This document shows, piece by piece, positions 18,628 through 29,135 of a DNA stretch of 64,000 nucleotides (position 1 is the stretch's first letter; each line of letters opens with the position of its first letter). A program made the position numbers and the translations under genes. A model generated the notes under the pieces. It made no database searches. It was not told where the DNA came from and saw only the letters and a list, made by a program, of their open reading frames with translations. The stretch lies in assembly GCF_924101635.2 (NCBI RefSeq), contig NZ_CAKMAA020000013.1:1-64000 (forward strand). Reading direction: 5' to 3'. The stretch is from Candidatus Nitrotoga sp. HW29. GTDB lineage: Bacteria; Pseudomonadota; Gammaproteobacteria; Burkholderiales; Gallionellaceae.

Positions 18628-20874
18628 TTATCTTACACAATCCACATAATAGCGTGGACCATCACCATCTTCATTTGCTACCAAGCCATGGATGTCACTT
18701 TCAAATCCTGGAAACTTCTGGTTAAAGTCTCGCGCAAATTTGAGGTAGTCCACGATAGTTTTGTTAAAACGTTCACCCGGGATGAGTAACGGAATGCCCG
18801 GTGGATAAGGCGTCAACAGCACGCTGGTGATGCGTCCTTCCAGTTCGTCAATCGACACGCGGTCAATCTCGCCGTGCGCCATTTTAGCGAAAGCGTCGGA
18901 CGGCTTCATGGCGGGTTCCATGTTGGACAGGTACATCTCGGTGGTCAACCGTGCTACGTCATTGATTTTGTAGATGCTGTGAATATTGTCGCAAAGGTCA
19001 CGGAGGCCGACTTTCTCATAGCGTGCGAATTTGGCGACAAATTCAGGCAGCACGCGCCATAGTGGCTGATTTTTGTCATAGTCATCCTTGAATTGCTGCA
19101 ACTCGGTTACCATGGTATTCCAGCGTCCTTTGGTAATACCAATGGTAAACATGATGAAAAAAGAATAGAGCCCCGTTTTTTCCACTACGACACCATTTTC
19201 CGCCAAGTATTTGGTGACGATGGCGGCCGGAATGCCGGAGTCGGCGAAGTCACCCCCGACGTCCAGTCCCGGGGTAATAATGGTGGCCTTGATCGGGTCG
19301 AGCATGTTGAAGCCCGGCGCCAAGTTGCCGAAGCCATGCCAGCGATCATCTGCACCCAGCATCCAGTCCGCGCGCGAGGCTATACCTTCTTCGGCGAGAA
19401 AGTCCGGCCCCCAAACTTTGAACCACCAATCCCCCCCCCATTCTTCATCCACCTTGCGCATGGCACGACGAAAATCAAGCGCTTCAGCAATCGATTCTTC
19501 TACCAGCGCGGTGCCGCCGGGCGGCTCCATCATTGCGGCAGCCACATCGCATGACGCGATAATGGCGTATTGCGGGCTGGTAGAGGTATGCATCATATAG
19601 GCTTCGTTGAAGCAGTCGCGATCCAGTTTGCGCGTTTCGCTGTCCTGCACCAAAATCTGTGAGGCTTGACTCAATCCGGCCAACATTTTATGTGTTGATT
19701 GCGTGGAAAACACCATGGATTCTTTGCATGGCTTACGGCCTTGGCCGATGGCGTGCATATCCTTGTAGAAATCATGGAAGGCGGCATGCGGTAACCATGC
19801 CTCGTCAAAAAGCAGGGTATCAATTTGCCCATCCAGTATCTGTTTGAGGGTTTCCACGTTGTACAACACGCCGTCGTAAGTGCTCTGAGTGATAGTCAGA
19901 ATGCGCGGTTTTTGTTTTTTATCCTTGATGAACGGATTTGCATCGATCTTGCGTTGGATGGTTTCAATTTTAAATTCGTCGAGAGAAATCGGCCCGATGA
20001 TGCCGAAATGATTACGTGTTGGCATTAGAAATACGGGTATTGCACCGGTCATGATAATGGAATGCAGGATGGATTTATGACAGTTGCGATCCACCACCAC
20101 GATGTCATTGGGTGCGACGGTGGAATGCCATACAATTTTATTTGAGGTAGAGGTGCCGTTAGTCACAAAAAATAGGTGATCGCAACTGAAAATACGCGCT
20201 GCATTTCGCTCACTGGCTGCTACCGGTCCGGTATGGTCGAGCAGCTGACCCAGTTCGTCGACTGAGTTGCACACGTCTGCACGCAACATATTCTCGCCAA
20301 AAAATTGGTGAAACATTCGACCTACCGGCGATTTCAGAAAAGCTACCCCGCCTGAATGGCCGGGGCAATGCCAAGAGTAGGAACCATCTTGCGCGTAATT
20401 AACCAGTGCGCGGAAAAATGGCGGGGCGAGAGAATCTAAATATAATCGGGCTTCACGGATGATGTGCCGCGCCACAAATTCCGGCGTGTCTTCATGCATA
20501 TGAATGAATCCGTGCAACTCGCGCAAAATATCATTGGAAATATGGCGTGAAGTACGCGTCTCGCCGTATAGATAGATGGGGATATCGGCATTTTTAAAGC
20601 GGATCTCTTCCACGAAAGCGCGGATGTTTTTCAGCGCGATAGCCGTCTCTTCTTTACTGCCGCCACCGAATTCTTCATCGTCTATCGATAGCAAAAAGGC
20701 CGAGGCTCGGCTTTGTTGTTGTGCGAATGAAGTTAAATCCCCGTAGCTGGTTATGCCCAGCACCGCCATGCCTTCTTTTTGGATGGCTTCGGCCAAAGCG
20801 CGTACGCTCAGCCCGCTGGAATTTTCCGAGCGAAAATCCTCGTCGATGATGATGATGGGGAAATCAAATTTCAT
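18628..20874 (-). CDS. Orn/Lys/Arg decarboxylase (PLP, fold type I, AdiA/LdcC-like)
   Basis: An inducible-type basic amino-acid decarboxylase, 748 residues. It has an N-terminal receiver-like wing domain (about 1-130), the major PLP domain with HCPGHSGGVAF, FVTNGTSTSNKIVWH, a DEAWLPHAAFHDFY aspartate-containing block and the Schiff-base lysine in STHKMLAGLSQ, and a C-terminal domain with PYPPGIPLLIPGE. It makes a polyamine precursor and consumes protons, and may serve polyamine synthesis or acid tolerance. The precise substrate cannot be decided from the sequence. AGGAG lies before the ATG. It is convergent with relA and is the last gene of the apbC-dcd-orf73 series. Confidence 0.92.
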   Translation of the reverse strand: MKFDFPIIIIDEDFRSENSSGLSVRALAEAIQKEGMAVLGITSYGDLTSFAQQQSRASAFLLSIDDEEFGGGSKEETAIALKNIRAFVEEIRFKNADIPIYLYGETRTSRHISNDILRELHGFIHMHEDTPEFVARHIIREARLYLDSLAPPFFRALVNYAQDGSYSWHCPGHSGGVAFLKSPVGRMFHQFFGENMLRADVCNSVDELGQLLDHTGPVAASERNAARIFSCDHLFFVTNGTSTSNKIVWHSTVAPNDIVVVDRNCHKSILHSIIMTGAIPVFLMPTRNHFGIIGPISLDEFKIETIQRKIDANPFIKDKKQKPRILTITQSTYDGVLYNVETLKQILDGQIDTLLFDEAWLPHAAFHDFYKDMHAIGQGRKPCKESMVFSTQSTHKMLAGLSQASQILVQDSETRKLDRDCFNEAYMMHTSTSPQYAIIASCDVAAAMMEPPGGTALVEESIAEALDFRRAMRKVDEEWGGDWWFKVWGPDFLAEEGIASRADWMLGADDRWHGFGNLAPGFNMLDPIKATIITPGLDVGGDFADSGIPAAIVTKYLAENGVVVEKTGLYSFFIMFTIGITKGRWNTMVTELQQFKDDYDKNQPLWRVLPEFVAKFARYEKVGLRDLCDNIHSIYKINDVARLTTEMYLSNMEPAMKPSDAFAKMAHGEIDRVSIDELEGRITSVLLTPYPPGIPLLIPGERFNKTIVDYLKFARDFNQKFPGFESDIHGLVANEDGDGPRYYVDCVR

Positions 20875-21054
20875 TCAGTGCTCCTTGGTGGGAATATCTG
20901 CCGGGCAGAGAGTTGGCGCGGATTGTCGCAGATTTAGATCATGTGGTTAGTGTTAAATAACAATTAAAAATGAGGTTATCCGGTAGCGCGAATAAAGGGT
21001 TGCCAGCTGTATTGGGAGATAATCAACCGGAATTGAACAGCTATTCTGGTGCAG

Positions 21055-21276
21055 CTAGTCGCGCGCGGAATAGGGGTTTTTAAGCGCTTTGACTAGATCA
21101 GTTAGCACCGCGCGGAATTGCTGTTCATCACAACCCATTAGTACGGCATCTTCCAGCGCGTCTTGGCAGATTTGGCGGATTTCCTCCATGTTCTCGCTCA
21201 GCACCTTGTTTTTTTCCACGCAGGCGACTACCTCGCCTGTGGGGCTGCGCCAAATGGTTTGCGGATAGGATGCCAT
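21055..21276 (-). CDS. Conserved small protein, 73 aa, function unknown
   Basis: A short acidic, predicted helical protein (MASYPQTIWRSPTGEVVAC at the start, KALKNPYSARD at the end) with two internal cysteines besides Cys19. It has no signal peptide or membrane segment. It sits between dcd and the decarboxylase on the same strand, with about 70 bp to dcd. Codon use and position suggest a real gene; I recognise no named family. Confidence 0.7.
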   Translation of the reverse strand: MASYPQTIWRSPTGEVVACVEKNKVLSENMEEIRQICQDALEDAVLMGCDEQQFRAVLTDLVKALKNPYSARD

Positions 21277-21344
21277 TAAATTTATGCCTCTATATGATTC
21301 AGTAAAACTCAGTGAATGGGTGAAGGCTAATCATGCAGTTGATT

Positions 21345-21911
21345 CTATATCTTGGGCAGTGTAACCCCAATCTGCCCCTGATATTTGCCGCCCCTATCCC
21401 GGTATGAGACTTCGCATACTTCGTCGGATTCGAAGAAGATCATCTGTGCCACGCCCTCATTGGCGTAAATCTTCGCCGGTAATGGCGTGGTATTGGAAAA
21501 TTCCAGTGTGACATACCCCTCCCATTCCGGTTCTAAAGGTGTGACATTAACGATTATGCCGCACCGCGCGTAAGTAGATTTCCCCAGGCAAATGGTCAGC
21601 ACGTTGCGCGGGATGCGAAAGTGTTCCACGGTGCGTGCCAGCGCAAAAGAGTTGGGCGGGATGATGCAATAGTCGTTCTTGATCTCGATGAAAGAGTTGG
21701 CATCGAAATTCTTTGGGTCGACGATGGTGCTATTAATGTTGGTGAACAGTTTGAATTCGTCCGAACAACGGACGTCATAGCCATAGCTCGACGTGCCATA
21801 CGACACGATACGCTGGCCATTCGTTTCTTTCATCTGCCCGGGTTCGAACGGCTCGATCATGCCGTGCTGTTTGGCCATGTGACGTATCCACTTGTCTGAT
21901 TTAATACTCAT
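21345..21911 (-). CDS. dcd: dCTP deaminase
   Basis: Deaminates dCTP to dUTP for thymidylate supply. The protein has 188 residues, family length. Motifs: [13 protein letters not shown] at the N-terminus, [13 protein letters not shown], the catalytic-site block [30 protein letters not shown] with Arg and Glu, and GVAQMIFFE followed by [12 protein letters not shown] at the end. It lies between apbC/mrp and orf73 on the minus strand, in the order often seen in betaproteobacteria. Confidence 0.97.
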   Translation of the reverse strand: MSIKSDKWIRHMAKQHGMIEPFEPGQMKETNGQRIVSYGTSSYGYDVRCSDEFKLFTNINSTIVDPKNFDANSFIEIKNDYCIIPPNSFALARTVEHFRIPRNVLTICLGKSTYARCGIIVNVTPLEPEWEGYVTLEFSNTTPLPAKIYANEGVAQMIFFESDEVCEVSYRDRGGKYQGQIGVTLPKI

Positions 21912-21987
21912 GTTTAGTTCGAGACAGAAATTATGGTTTAGAGGAAGAATGAAAATATAAATACTTTATGGTGCTTTGTATTTTTTC

Positions 21988-23082
21988 TTACGTCTTTTGT
22001 ATCACAATTTTAGGGAATGCCGCACTGTAGTCTTGCGCCATCTCAGCAATTTTTACTGCCAGACGTCGTGCAATCTGTTTGTACTCTTTGGCAATTACAC
22101 CGTCGGGGTCGGTTACTACGGTGGGCTTGCCGGAATCGGTTTGTTCGCGGATACGAATGTCTAAAGGTAATGAACCGATAAACTCTACGTTGTAGTCGTT
22201 ACACATCTTTTCGGCTCCGCCGCTGCCGAAGATGTGTTCCTCATGCCCGCATTTCGAGCAGATGTGTGTGCTCATATTTTCCACGATACCCAGTATTTTT
22301 ATGCTCACTTTCTCGAACATTTTGAGTCCCTTGCGCGCATCCATTAGTGCGATGTCTTGCGGAGTGGTCACAATGATCGCCCCGGTTACCGGTACTTTTT
22401 GTGACAGAGTCAACTGGATATCACCCGTACCGGGCGGCATGTCCACCACCAGATAATCCAGCGCATCCCAGCGCGTTTGATTCAATAACTGATCCAGCGC
22501 CTGAGTAACCATCGGGCCGCGCCAAACCATCGGCACATCTTCGCCTTGAATCATGAAGCCGATGGACATGACTTGTAGTCCGTGTCCCTGCATGGGTTCG
22601 ACCGACTTGCCATCACGCGATACAGGCTCGCCTTTGATGCCCATCATGGTGGGCAAGGAAGGTCCATAGATATCCGCATCCAGAATTCCGACGCGCGCGC
22701 CTTCCGCAGCGAGTGCCAGCGCCAGATTCACCGCCGTAGTGGATTTACCCACACCGCCTTTGCCACTGGCCACCGCAATAATATTCTTTACCCCATCAAC
22801 CAGCTTTACGCCGCGTTGTACGGCATGGGGCACTACCTTGCTACTTACATTCACGGTAAGTGTGTTGATACTTGGTAAAGCGCTACGCAGGTGATTTTCT
22901 ACCATCACTCGTATTTCATCCCACACGCTTTTTGCAGGGTAGCCAAGCAGAATGTCGAGCGATAAATTATTACCGCTGATCTTTATATTTTTCACCGACT
23001 TGCCCGCTACAAAATCTTTTTTTGTATTGGGATCAATCAACTTTGCCAGTGCGGCCTGTACGTCCACGTCGGTAAAACTCAT
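21988..23082 (-). CDS. apbC: Iron-sulfur cluster carrier ATPase ApbC/Mrp
   Basis: A 364-residue ParA/MinD-like scaffold that carries Fe-S clusters to apoproteins. An N-terminal MIP18-like domain (about 1-85) precedes the deviant Walker A GKGGVGKST in IIAVASGKGGVGKSTTAVNLALALA, DADIYGPSLPTMMGI and VDMPPGTGD. The CxxC cluster motif is in STHICSKCGHEEHIFG. The ATG at 23082 has AGGAG 8 nt upstream; a frame extension upstream is not supported. It is divergent from metG across 113 bp. Confidence 0.95.
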   Translation of the reverse strand: MSFTDVDVQAALAKLIDPNTKKDFVAGKSVKNIKISGNNLSLDILLGYPAKSVWDEIRVMVENHLRSALPSINTLTVNVSSKVVPHAVQRGVKLVDGVKNIIAVASGKGGVGKSTTAVNLALALAAEGARVGILDADIYGPSLPTMMGIKGEPVSRDGKSVEPMQGHGLQVMSIGFMIQGEDVPMVWRGPMVTQALDQLLNQTRWDALDYLVVDMPPGTGDIQLTLSQKVPVTGAIIVTTPQDIALMDARKGLKMFEKVSIKILGIVENMSTHICSKCGHEEHIFGSGGAEKMCNDYNVEFIGSLPLDIRIREQTDSGKPTVVTDPDGVIAKEYKQIARRLAVKIAEMAQDYSAAFPKIVIQKT

Positions 23083-23195
23083 GTGCTGCTCCTGCAATAA
23101 AACAATGAGGGGCAAGCATTCTACCCAAGATTACCCATCACGCCTATAGTTCAATTTTGCTACAATTACGGCCCTTTACAAGGGGTTTTCCATCT

Positions 23196-25313
23196 ATGTC
23201 GCGCAAGATACTGGTTACGTCCGCATTACCTTATGCCAATGGCAGTATCCACTTGGGTCATTTGGTTGAATACATTCAGACTGATATATGGGTGCGCTTC
23301 CAGAAGATGCTGGGCAACACATGTTATTACGTCTGTGCAGACGATACTCACGGCACGCCTGTCATGCTTCGCGCCGAGAAGGAAGGTATCACCCCGGAAC
23401 AATTGATAGATCGCGTGTGGCATGAGCACAAGGCAGATTTTGAAGGCTTCCATGTCGAGTTTGACCACTACGGCAGCACCAACAGCCCTGAGACCAAGGA
23501 ATTCGCACAGGCGATTTATCGCAAACTTAAAGCCGCCGGCTTGATTGAAGTACGTTCTGTTGAGCAGTTCTATGATCCCGTCAAGAACATGTTCCTGCCG
23601 GATCGTTTCATTAAGGGCGAATGTCCGAAGTGCCACGCCAAGGATCAATATGGTGACAACTGTGAAGTGTGCGGTTCCACTTATTCGCCCACCGAACTGA
23701 TCAATCCTTATTCTGCTGTATCCGGTGCGCAACCCGAGCGTCGTAATTCCGACCATTACTTTTTCAAGCTCTCCGCCGACACCTGCCAACAGTTTTTGCG
23801 CGAGTGGACGCGCAGCGGAACGCTGCAACCTGAAGCCGCCAACAAGATGCAGGAATGGCTGGGCGGGGAGGGCGAGAGCAAACTCACAGACTGGGACATC
23901 TCGCGCGACGCGCCCTATTTCGGCTTCGAGATACCCGATGCACCGGGCAAATATTTTTATGTATGGCTGGATGCGCCGGTGGGCTATATGGGCAGCTTCA
24001 AAAAGCTGTGTGATGCTAAAGGCATAAATTTCGACGACTACTGGAAGCCAGGCTTCGATACCGAACTGTACCATTTCATTGGTAAGGACATCCTCTACTT
24101 TCACGCGCTGTTCTGGCCTGCGATGCTGAAACATGCTGATTTCCGCACCCCGACCAAACTATTCGCGCACGGCTTTCTTACCGTTAACGGCGAGAAGATG
24201 AGTAAATCGCGCGGAACGTTCATCACCGCCGACAGCTACCTTAAACAGGGACTTAACCCGGAATATCTGCGCTACTACTACGCTGCGAAACTCAACGGTA
24301 CGATGGAAGACCTCGACCTGAGTCTTGAAGATTTTGTGGCGAAGGTGAACAGCGACCTGATTGGCAAGTACGTCAACATCGCCAGTCGCTGCGCCGGATT
24401 TGTGAACAAAATTTTCAATGGGAAAATTCCACTTGTCCGAATAGGGTCAATTGAAGACGAGAATGGAAAACGTACAGCCCCTAATTGGTCTGGATTGAGG
24501 GGAATCATTCACTCTTCGGAGAAAATCGCAGATGCCTACAACCAGAGGGACTTTGGTAAGGCGCTGCGGCTGATTATGGCATTAGCTGATGAAACTAATC
24601 GGTACATTGATGAAAAAGAGCCTTGGGTGGTTGCAAAACGAGCCCTCGACAACTCCGCTGAATATGACAATCTGGCAGATTGTTGCGCCAACGCTTTAAA
24701 TGCCTTCCGGTTACTCACCCTCTATCTTAAGCCTGTGCTGCCTATGCTTGCTGAGAACGTAGAGACCTTCTTCAATATCCCACCGCTTAAATGGGATGAT
24801 GCGCAAACACTCTTGTCTGCCGACCATCATATCAATCCCTATAAACACTTGATGACCCGCATAGACCAAAAACAAATTGATGCCATGGTAGAAGCCAACA
24901 AACAATCTCTCGAACCTGCAACAGACACTCATTCACCGGCACGTCATGCCGAAGCACAGCAACACGCCATCGCGCCGATTGCCGAAACCATCTCTATCGA
25001 CGAATTCAGCAAAGTCGATCTGCGCGTGGCGAAAATAATCAACGCCGAGCATGTGGAAGGCGCTGAGAAGCTGCTGAAACTGACGCTGGATATTGGCGAA
25101 GCACAACCGCGTACCGTGTTCGCGGGCATCAAGTCGGTTTATGATCCGGAAAAATTAAAGGGTCGCATGACGGTGATGGTTGCGAATCTTGCGCCACGCA
25201 AGATGAAATTCGGTTTATCGGAAGGCATGGTGCTGGCGGCTTCCGGTGATGCGCCCGGTTTATTTATTCTGAGTCCGGACGATGGCGCACAACCTGGCAT
25301 GAGGATTAAGTAG
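23196..25313 (+). CDS. metG: Methionyl-tRNA synthetase
   Basis: Class I aminoacyl-tRNA synthetase, 705 residues. The HIGH-type signature is [11 protein letters not shown]. The zinc-knuckle insertion has [18 protein letters not shown], the KMSKS loop is [11 protein letters not shown], and the anticodon-binding helical domain follows. A C-terminal EMAP/Trbp111-like tRNA-binding domain begins near residue 600 ([17 protein letters not shown]) and ends PGMRIK, so this is the long dimeric form. The ATG at 23196 ([16 protein letters not shown]) matches the family start. Confidence 0.97.
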   Translation: MSRKILVTSALPYANGSIHLGHLVEYIQTDIWVRFQKMLGNTCYYVCADDTHGTPVMLRAEKEGITPEQLIDRVWHEHKADFEGFHVEFDHYGSTNSPETKEFAQAIYRKLKAAGLIEVRSVEQFYDPVKNMFLPDRFIKGECPKCHAKDQYGDNCEVCGSTYSPTELINPYSAVSGAQPERRNSDHYFFKLSADTCQQFLREWTRSGTLQPEAANKMQEWLGGEGESKLTDWDISRDAPYFGFEIPDAPGKYFYVWLDAPVGYMGSFKKLCDAKGINFDDYWKPGFDTELYHFIGKDILYFHALFWPAMLKHADFRTPTKLFAHGFLTVNGEKMSKSRGTFITADSYLKQGLNPEYLRYYYAAKLNGTMEDLDLSLEDFVAKVNSDLIGKYVNIASRCAGFVNKIFNGKIPLVRIGSIEDENGKRTAPNWSGLRGIIHSSEKIADAYNQRDFGKALRLIMALADETNRYIDEKEPWVVAKRALDNSAEYDNLADCCANALNAFRLLTLYLKPVLPMLAENVETFFNIPPLKWDDAQTLLSADHHINPYKHLMTRIDQKQIDAMVEANKQSLEPATDTHSPARHAEAQQHAIAPIAETISIDEFSKVDLRVAKIINAEHVEGAEKLLKLTLDIGEAQPRTVFAGIKSVYDPEKLKGRMTVMVANLAPRKMKFGLSEGMVLAASGDAPGLFILSPDDGAQPGMRIK

Positions 25314-25390
25314 TTTGCCCCAATATCTCATCTTGTGCGGCGCAGCGCATTACACCGTGTTGCTAAATTATTGAAATAGGAAAAGCTTGC

Positions 25391-28300
25391 TCAAGAATAA
25401 GCGATACGAACATTTTGTTCGCCCAGCCGTTTCTTTAAGCCGCTCATTAGATCACTGTGCAGCGTGACGCTCCAAGCCTCGCCCAGCTTCAAGTTTGCGC
25501 TCCCGCTTGTATTGCGGTAGCACACTAGCACCATGCATTTACCCTCTCGGTAGGGCTCGAGCAGTTCCTTTAATTCTGTCACGCTAATGCGTGCGTCAGA
25601 CGAAACACTAAGTTCCAGGCGCTTCGCGAAAGTGGAACGCGCCGAGGCGAAATCGAATAACTCTTCGCCATTGACGCGCATATTGCCGGAATACTCGTCG
25701 AGACTGGCTTTGCCGCGCACCACTAATAATTCATCTTCGCGTATCCACGGGCGATTGGCCTCGAAAACTTCGTTGAATATCATCATTTCCAACTGTGCGC
25801 TGCCATCGTCCAGTGTGACAATCGCCATTCGCCCTCGTCGCGTCTGCTGTATTCGTATGGCAGACACGATACCAGCCAATGTCACCGGCATTCCACCGCG
25901 TTTGTTGTTGCCGTTTTGCGGTAGCGCTTGCGACGTGATATCGGACAGGCGTGTCTTGACGAAATTTTCCAGTTCGCTAGCATATTCCTGATAGGGATGG
26001 CCGCTGAGATAAAAGCCCAAGCTGGTTTTTTCGTGTTGCAATTGTTCGCGTAACGTCCAGCGCGGGACGTTCTTAACTTGCACCGACATCGTCACACTTG
26101 CATCGTCTTCGAATAGACTATTTTGATTGATGGATTGTGCTTTCTGCTCTGCGCTGCAAAGCGCAACCTCGAGCGACGCCAGCAACTGATGGCGATGATC
26201 CGAGATTGTATCGAATGCACCACTGCGGATTAGCGCTTCAGTAGCGCGACGGTTTACTATGCGCTTATCTACGCGATGGCAAAAATCGAACAAGTCGCGG
26301 AATGGCCCACCGAGTTTACGGGCATCCACAATGCTATCTATCGCCGCTTTGCCGGTACCCTTAATGGCTTCCAATCCATATGCAATCGTTTTTTCGTCCA
26401 CCGGCATGAAGCGGTTTACAGACGAGTTAATATCCGGCGGCAAAATGCGAATTCCTTGCACCAGGGTATCAAGATAGAAAATATGGACTTTGTCGGTGTT
26501 ATCCATGTCCGATGACAATGTGGCGGCCATGAATGCCGCCGGGTAATGCGTCTTTAGATAGGCGGTCTGGTAGGACACCAACGCATAGGCAGCAGAATGC
26601 GATTTGTTAAAGCCGTATCCGGCAAATTTTTCCATCAGGTCGAACAGTTGCTCTGCCAGTTGCTTGTTGACAGCACGCGCTACAGCGCCGTCCACAAAAA
26701 TGTTGCGTTGCAGCGCCATCTCTTCAGCATTTTTTTTACCCATCGCGCGGCGCAACAAGTCCGCTGCTCCCAGCGAATAACCGCCGATAATTTGCGCGAT
26801 CTGCATCACTTGCTCTTGGTACACGATCACACCGTAAGTTGGTTTGAGCGAAATCTCCAGTTCGGGATGAAAATAATCAGCCTTGGAACGGCCATGTTTG
26901 CGGTTGATGAAGTCCTCTACCATGCCTGATTCGAGCGGACCAGGGCGATATAACGCAACCAGCGCCACGATGTCTTCAAATGTGTCCGGTTGCAGTTTAA
27001 TAATCAGCTTTTTCATGCCGGGAGATTCAAGCTGAAATATCGCCGTGGTGTTGGCGGCCTTGAGCAGGGCGTAAGTTGGTTTGTCCTCCAGTGGCAGATT
27101 TTCAATGGAGAAGCGATTTTCAATGGGAAAACCTGGGCCTGCGGGCATCTGGTTTATATATTTCACCGCCCAATCAATGATGGTAAGTGTGCGCAACCCT
27201 AAAAAGTCGAACTTCACCAAGCCGATCTTTTCCACATCGTCTTTGTCAAATTGACTAATGCCCTTGTCGCTGCCTTCAGCATAATATAGTGGACAAAAGT
27301 CGCTCAGTTTGCCCGGTGCGATTAGTACTCCGCCCGCGTGCATACCGACATTGCGCGTTAAATCTTCCAACTGGGTACCCAGTTCAAGTAGCTCTTCCAC
27401 GCCTTCTTCGCTGCTGATGATTGCGTTGAATTCCGGTTCCAGCTCACGTGCTTTTTTCAGTGATACCGGCTTAACGCCTTCCAGCGGAACGAGCTTGGAC
27501 AGGCGATCGCACAGTCCGTAAGGAAAATCCAGCACGCGCCCGACATCGCGGATCACCGCTTTGGACGCCATGGTGCCGAAGGTGGCAATCTGAGACACAC
27601 TCGCCGCGCCGTATTTTTGTTTCACATACTCGATAACGCGCTCGCGCCCATCCTGGCAGAAATCTATATCGAAGTCGGGCATGGAAATGCGTTCTGGATT
27701 TAGGAAGCGCTCAAATAACAGGGCATAGCGTAACGGGTCAAGGTCGGTGATGCTTAGACTATAAGCCACCAGTGAGCCTGCGCCAGAGCCGCGGCCGGGG
27801 CCAACTGGCACGTCATTGAGCTTGGCCCAGCGGATGAAATCTGCCACGATCAAAAAGTAACCGGAGAACCCCATTTTTATAATGGTCTCGATTTCGAATG
27901 CCAAGCGTGAGGTATATTCCTCCATCTTTGCGGCGCGAATCGTTTCATCTGGATACAACTGCAACATGCGCTGATGCAAACCGAATTCGGATTCCGTACG
28001 CAGAAAATCATCCAGACTTTCACCATTTGGGGTGGGGAAATCCGGTAAATAGGGTTTGCCCAGTTGCAAGGTCAAATTACATCGCTTGGCGATCTCCACA
28101 CTGTTTTGCAACGCTTCAGGAAAATCGGCAAACAGTGCCGTCATCTCGGCCTGGGTTTTGAAATACTGCTGCGGGGTAAATTGGCGCACGCGCCGTTTGT
28201 CATTCAGTACATACCCTTCGGCAATGCACACGCGCGTCTCGTGCGCTTTGTAGGCTTCCTGGCTTAGAAACTGAATCGGATGTGTCGCTATTACCGGTAA

Positions 28301-28879
28301 CGCCAGCTCTACGGCCAGTTTGATCGTTTCACTCACATGCAGCTCTTCGCGCGCCATACCGGTTCGCTGCACTTCCAGATAATATCGACTGGGGAATAGC
28401 TCCGCCCACTCTAGCGCTAACTGACGTGCCGTTGCCTGATTGCCATTTAGCAGCGCCGTGCCGACCTCACCGAGATGCGCGCCGGATAATGCGAGTAGTC
28501 CATCTGTGCCGCCGCGTAGCCATTGTTTGTGTATCTCGATACGACCGCTCTTTTGCCTTTCCAGATAGGCGCGTGTTATCAAATCACACAATCGCAGGTA
28601 GCCAGCATTGGACTGGCATAACAATAGCAGCCGGAACGGCTTGTCGCGTTCGGCTGGATTGCTGATGAATACATCGCAGCCGATGATAGGCTTGATGCCG
28701 GCTGCGCGTGCTGCCTGATAGAGTTTGATCAGGCCGAACATATTGTTGAGGTCGGTCAGTGCCAGCGCGGGCATGGCATCCTGCTTGGCAGCGGCAATTG
28801 CCTCGGGAATACGCACAATGCCATCGGCAATGGAGTATTCGCTGTGCAGACGTAGATGGATGAAAGAGGGTTGGGGCAT
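25391..28879 (-). CDS. dnaE: DNA polymerase III alpha subunit
   Basis: Replicative polymerase catalytic subunit, 1162 residues, full length. The N-terminal PHP domain has FIHLRLHSEYSIADG. The polymerase core has VPVGPGRGSGAGSLVAYSL and PDFDIDFCQDGRERVIEYV, with the catalytic aspartates in the latter. LLRRAMGKK, a helix-hairpin-helix region, and an OB-fold (VTLAGIVSAIRIQQTRRGRMA) follow. The ATG at 28879 starts MPQPSFIHLRLHSEY as expected. It is convergent with metG and appears monocistronic. Confidence 0.98.
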   Translation of the reverse strand: MPQPSFIHLRLHSEYSIADGIVRIPEAIAAAKQDAMPALALTDLNNMFGLIKLYQAARAAGIKPIIGCDVFISNPAERDKPFRLLLLCQSNAGYLRLCDLITRAYLERQKSGRIEIHKQWLRGGTDGLLALSGAHLGEVGTALLNGNQATARQLALEWAELFPSRYYLEVQRTGMAREELHVSETIKLAVELALPVIATHPIQFLSQEAYKAHETRVCIAEGYVLNDKRRVRQFTPQQYFKTQAEMTALFADFPEALQNSVEIAKRCNLTLQLGKPYLPDFPTPNGESLDDFLRTESEFGLHQRMLQLYPDETIRAAKMEEYTSRLAFEIETIIKMGFSGYFLIVADFIRWAKLNDVPVGPGRGSGAGSLVAYSLSITDLDPLRYALLFERFLNPERISMPDFDIDFCQDGRERVIEYVKQKYGAASVSQIATFGTMASKAVIRDVGRVLDFPYGLCDRLSKLVPLEGVKPVSLKKARELEPEFNAIISSEEGVEELLELGTQLEDLTRNVGMHAGGVLIAPGKLSDFCPLYYAEGSDKGISQFDKDDVEKIGLVKFDFLGLRTLTIIDWAVKYINQMPAGPGFPIENRFSIENLPLEDKPTYALLKAANTTAIFQLESPGMKKLIIKLQPDTFEDIVALVALYRPGPLESGMVEDFINRKHGRSKADYFHPELEISLKPTYGVIVYQEQVMQIAQIIGGYSLGAADLLRRAMGKKNAEEMALQRNIFVDGAVARAVNKQLAEQLFDLMEKFAGYGFNKSHSAAYALVSYQTAYLKTHYPAAFMAATLSSDMDNTDKVHIFYLDTLVQGIRILPPDINSSVNRFMPVDEKTIAYGLEAIKGTGKAAIDSIVDARKLGGPFRDLFDFCHRVDKRIVNRRATEALIRSGAFDTISDHRHQLLASLEVALCSAEQKAQSINQNSLFEDDASVTMSVQVKNVPRWTLREQLQHEKTSLGFYLSGHPYQEYASELENFVKTRLSDITSQALPQNGNNKRGGMPVTLAGIVSAIRIQQTRRGRMAIVTLDDGSAQLEMMIFNEVFEANRPWIREDELLVVRGKASLDEYSGNMRVNGEELFDFASARSTFAKRLELSVSSDARISVTELKELLEPYREGKCMVLVCYRNTSGSANLKLGEAWSVTLHSDLMSGLKKRLGEQNVRIAYS

Positions 28880-29135
28880 GATGGCGAAATGACGGTTACA
28901 ACCGAAATTTTACCATCGTCACCGGAGTGAGAAATTAAAAGATTTTTACCCGTTGATATGGTTCAGAAAAATAGGCGAGATAGAATAGTTGACAGGGTCA
29001 AAGATGAAAGTTTGCGAATGTCTTTGGAACCATGAAGCTATTTTACAGAATCAATTCCAGTTTTTAGAGTTTTCAATACATTGGTCATTTACGAAGACGG
29101 GAGCTGTGCATCACTTTATAAATATGAACACCCTG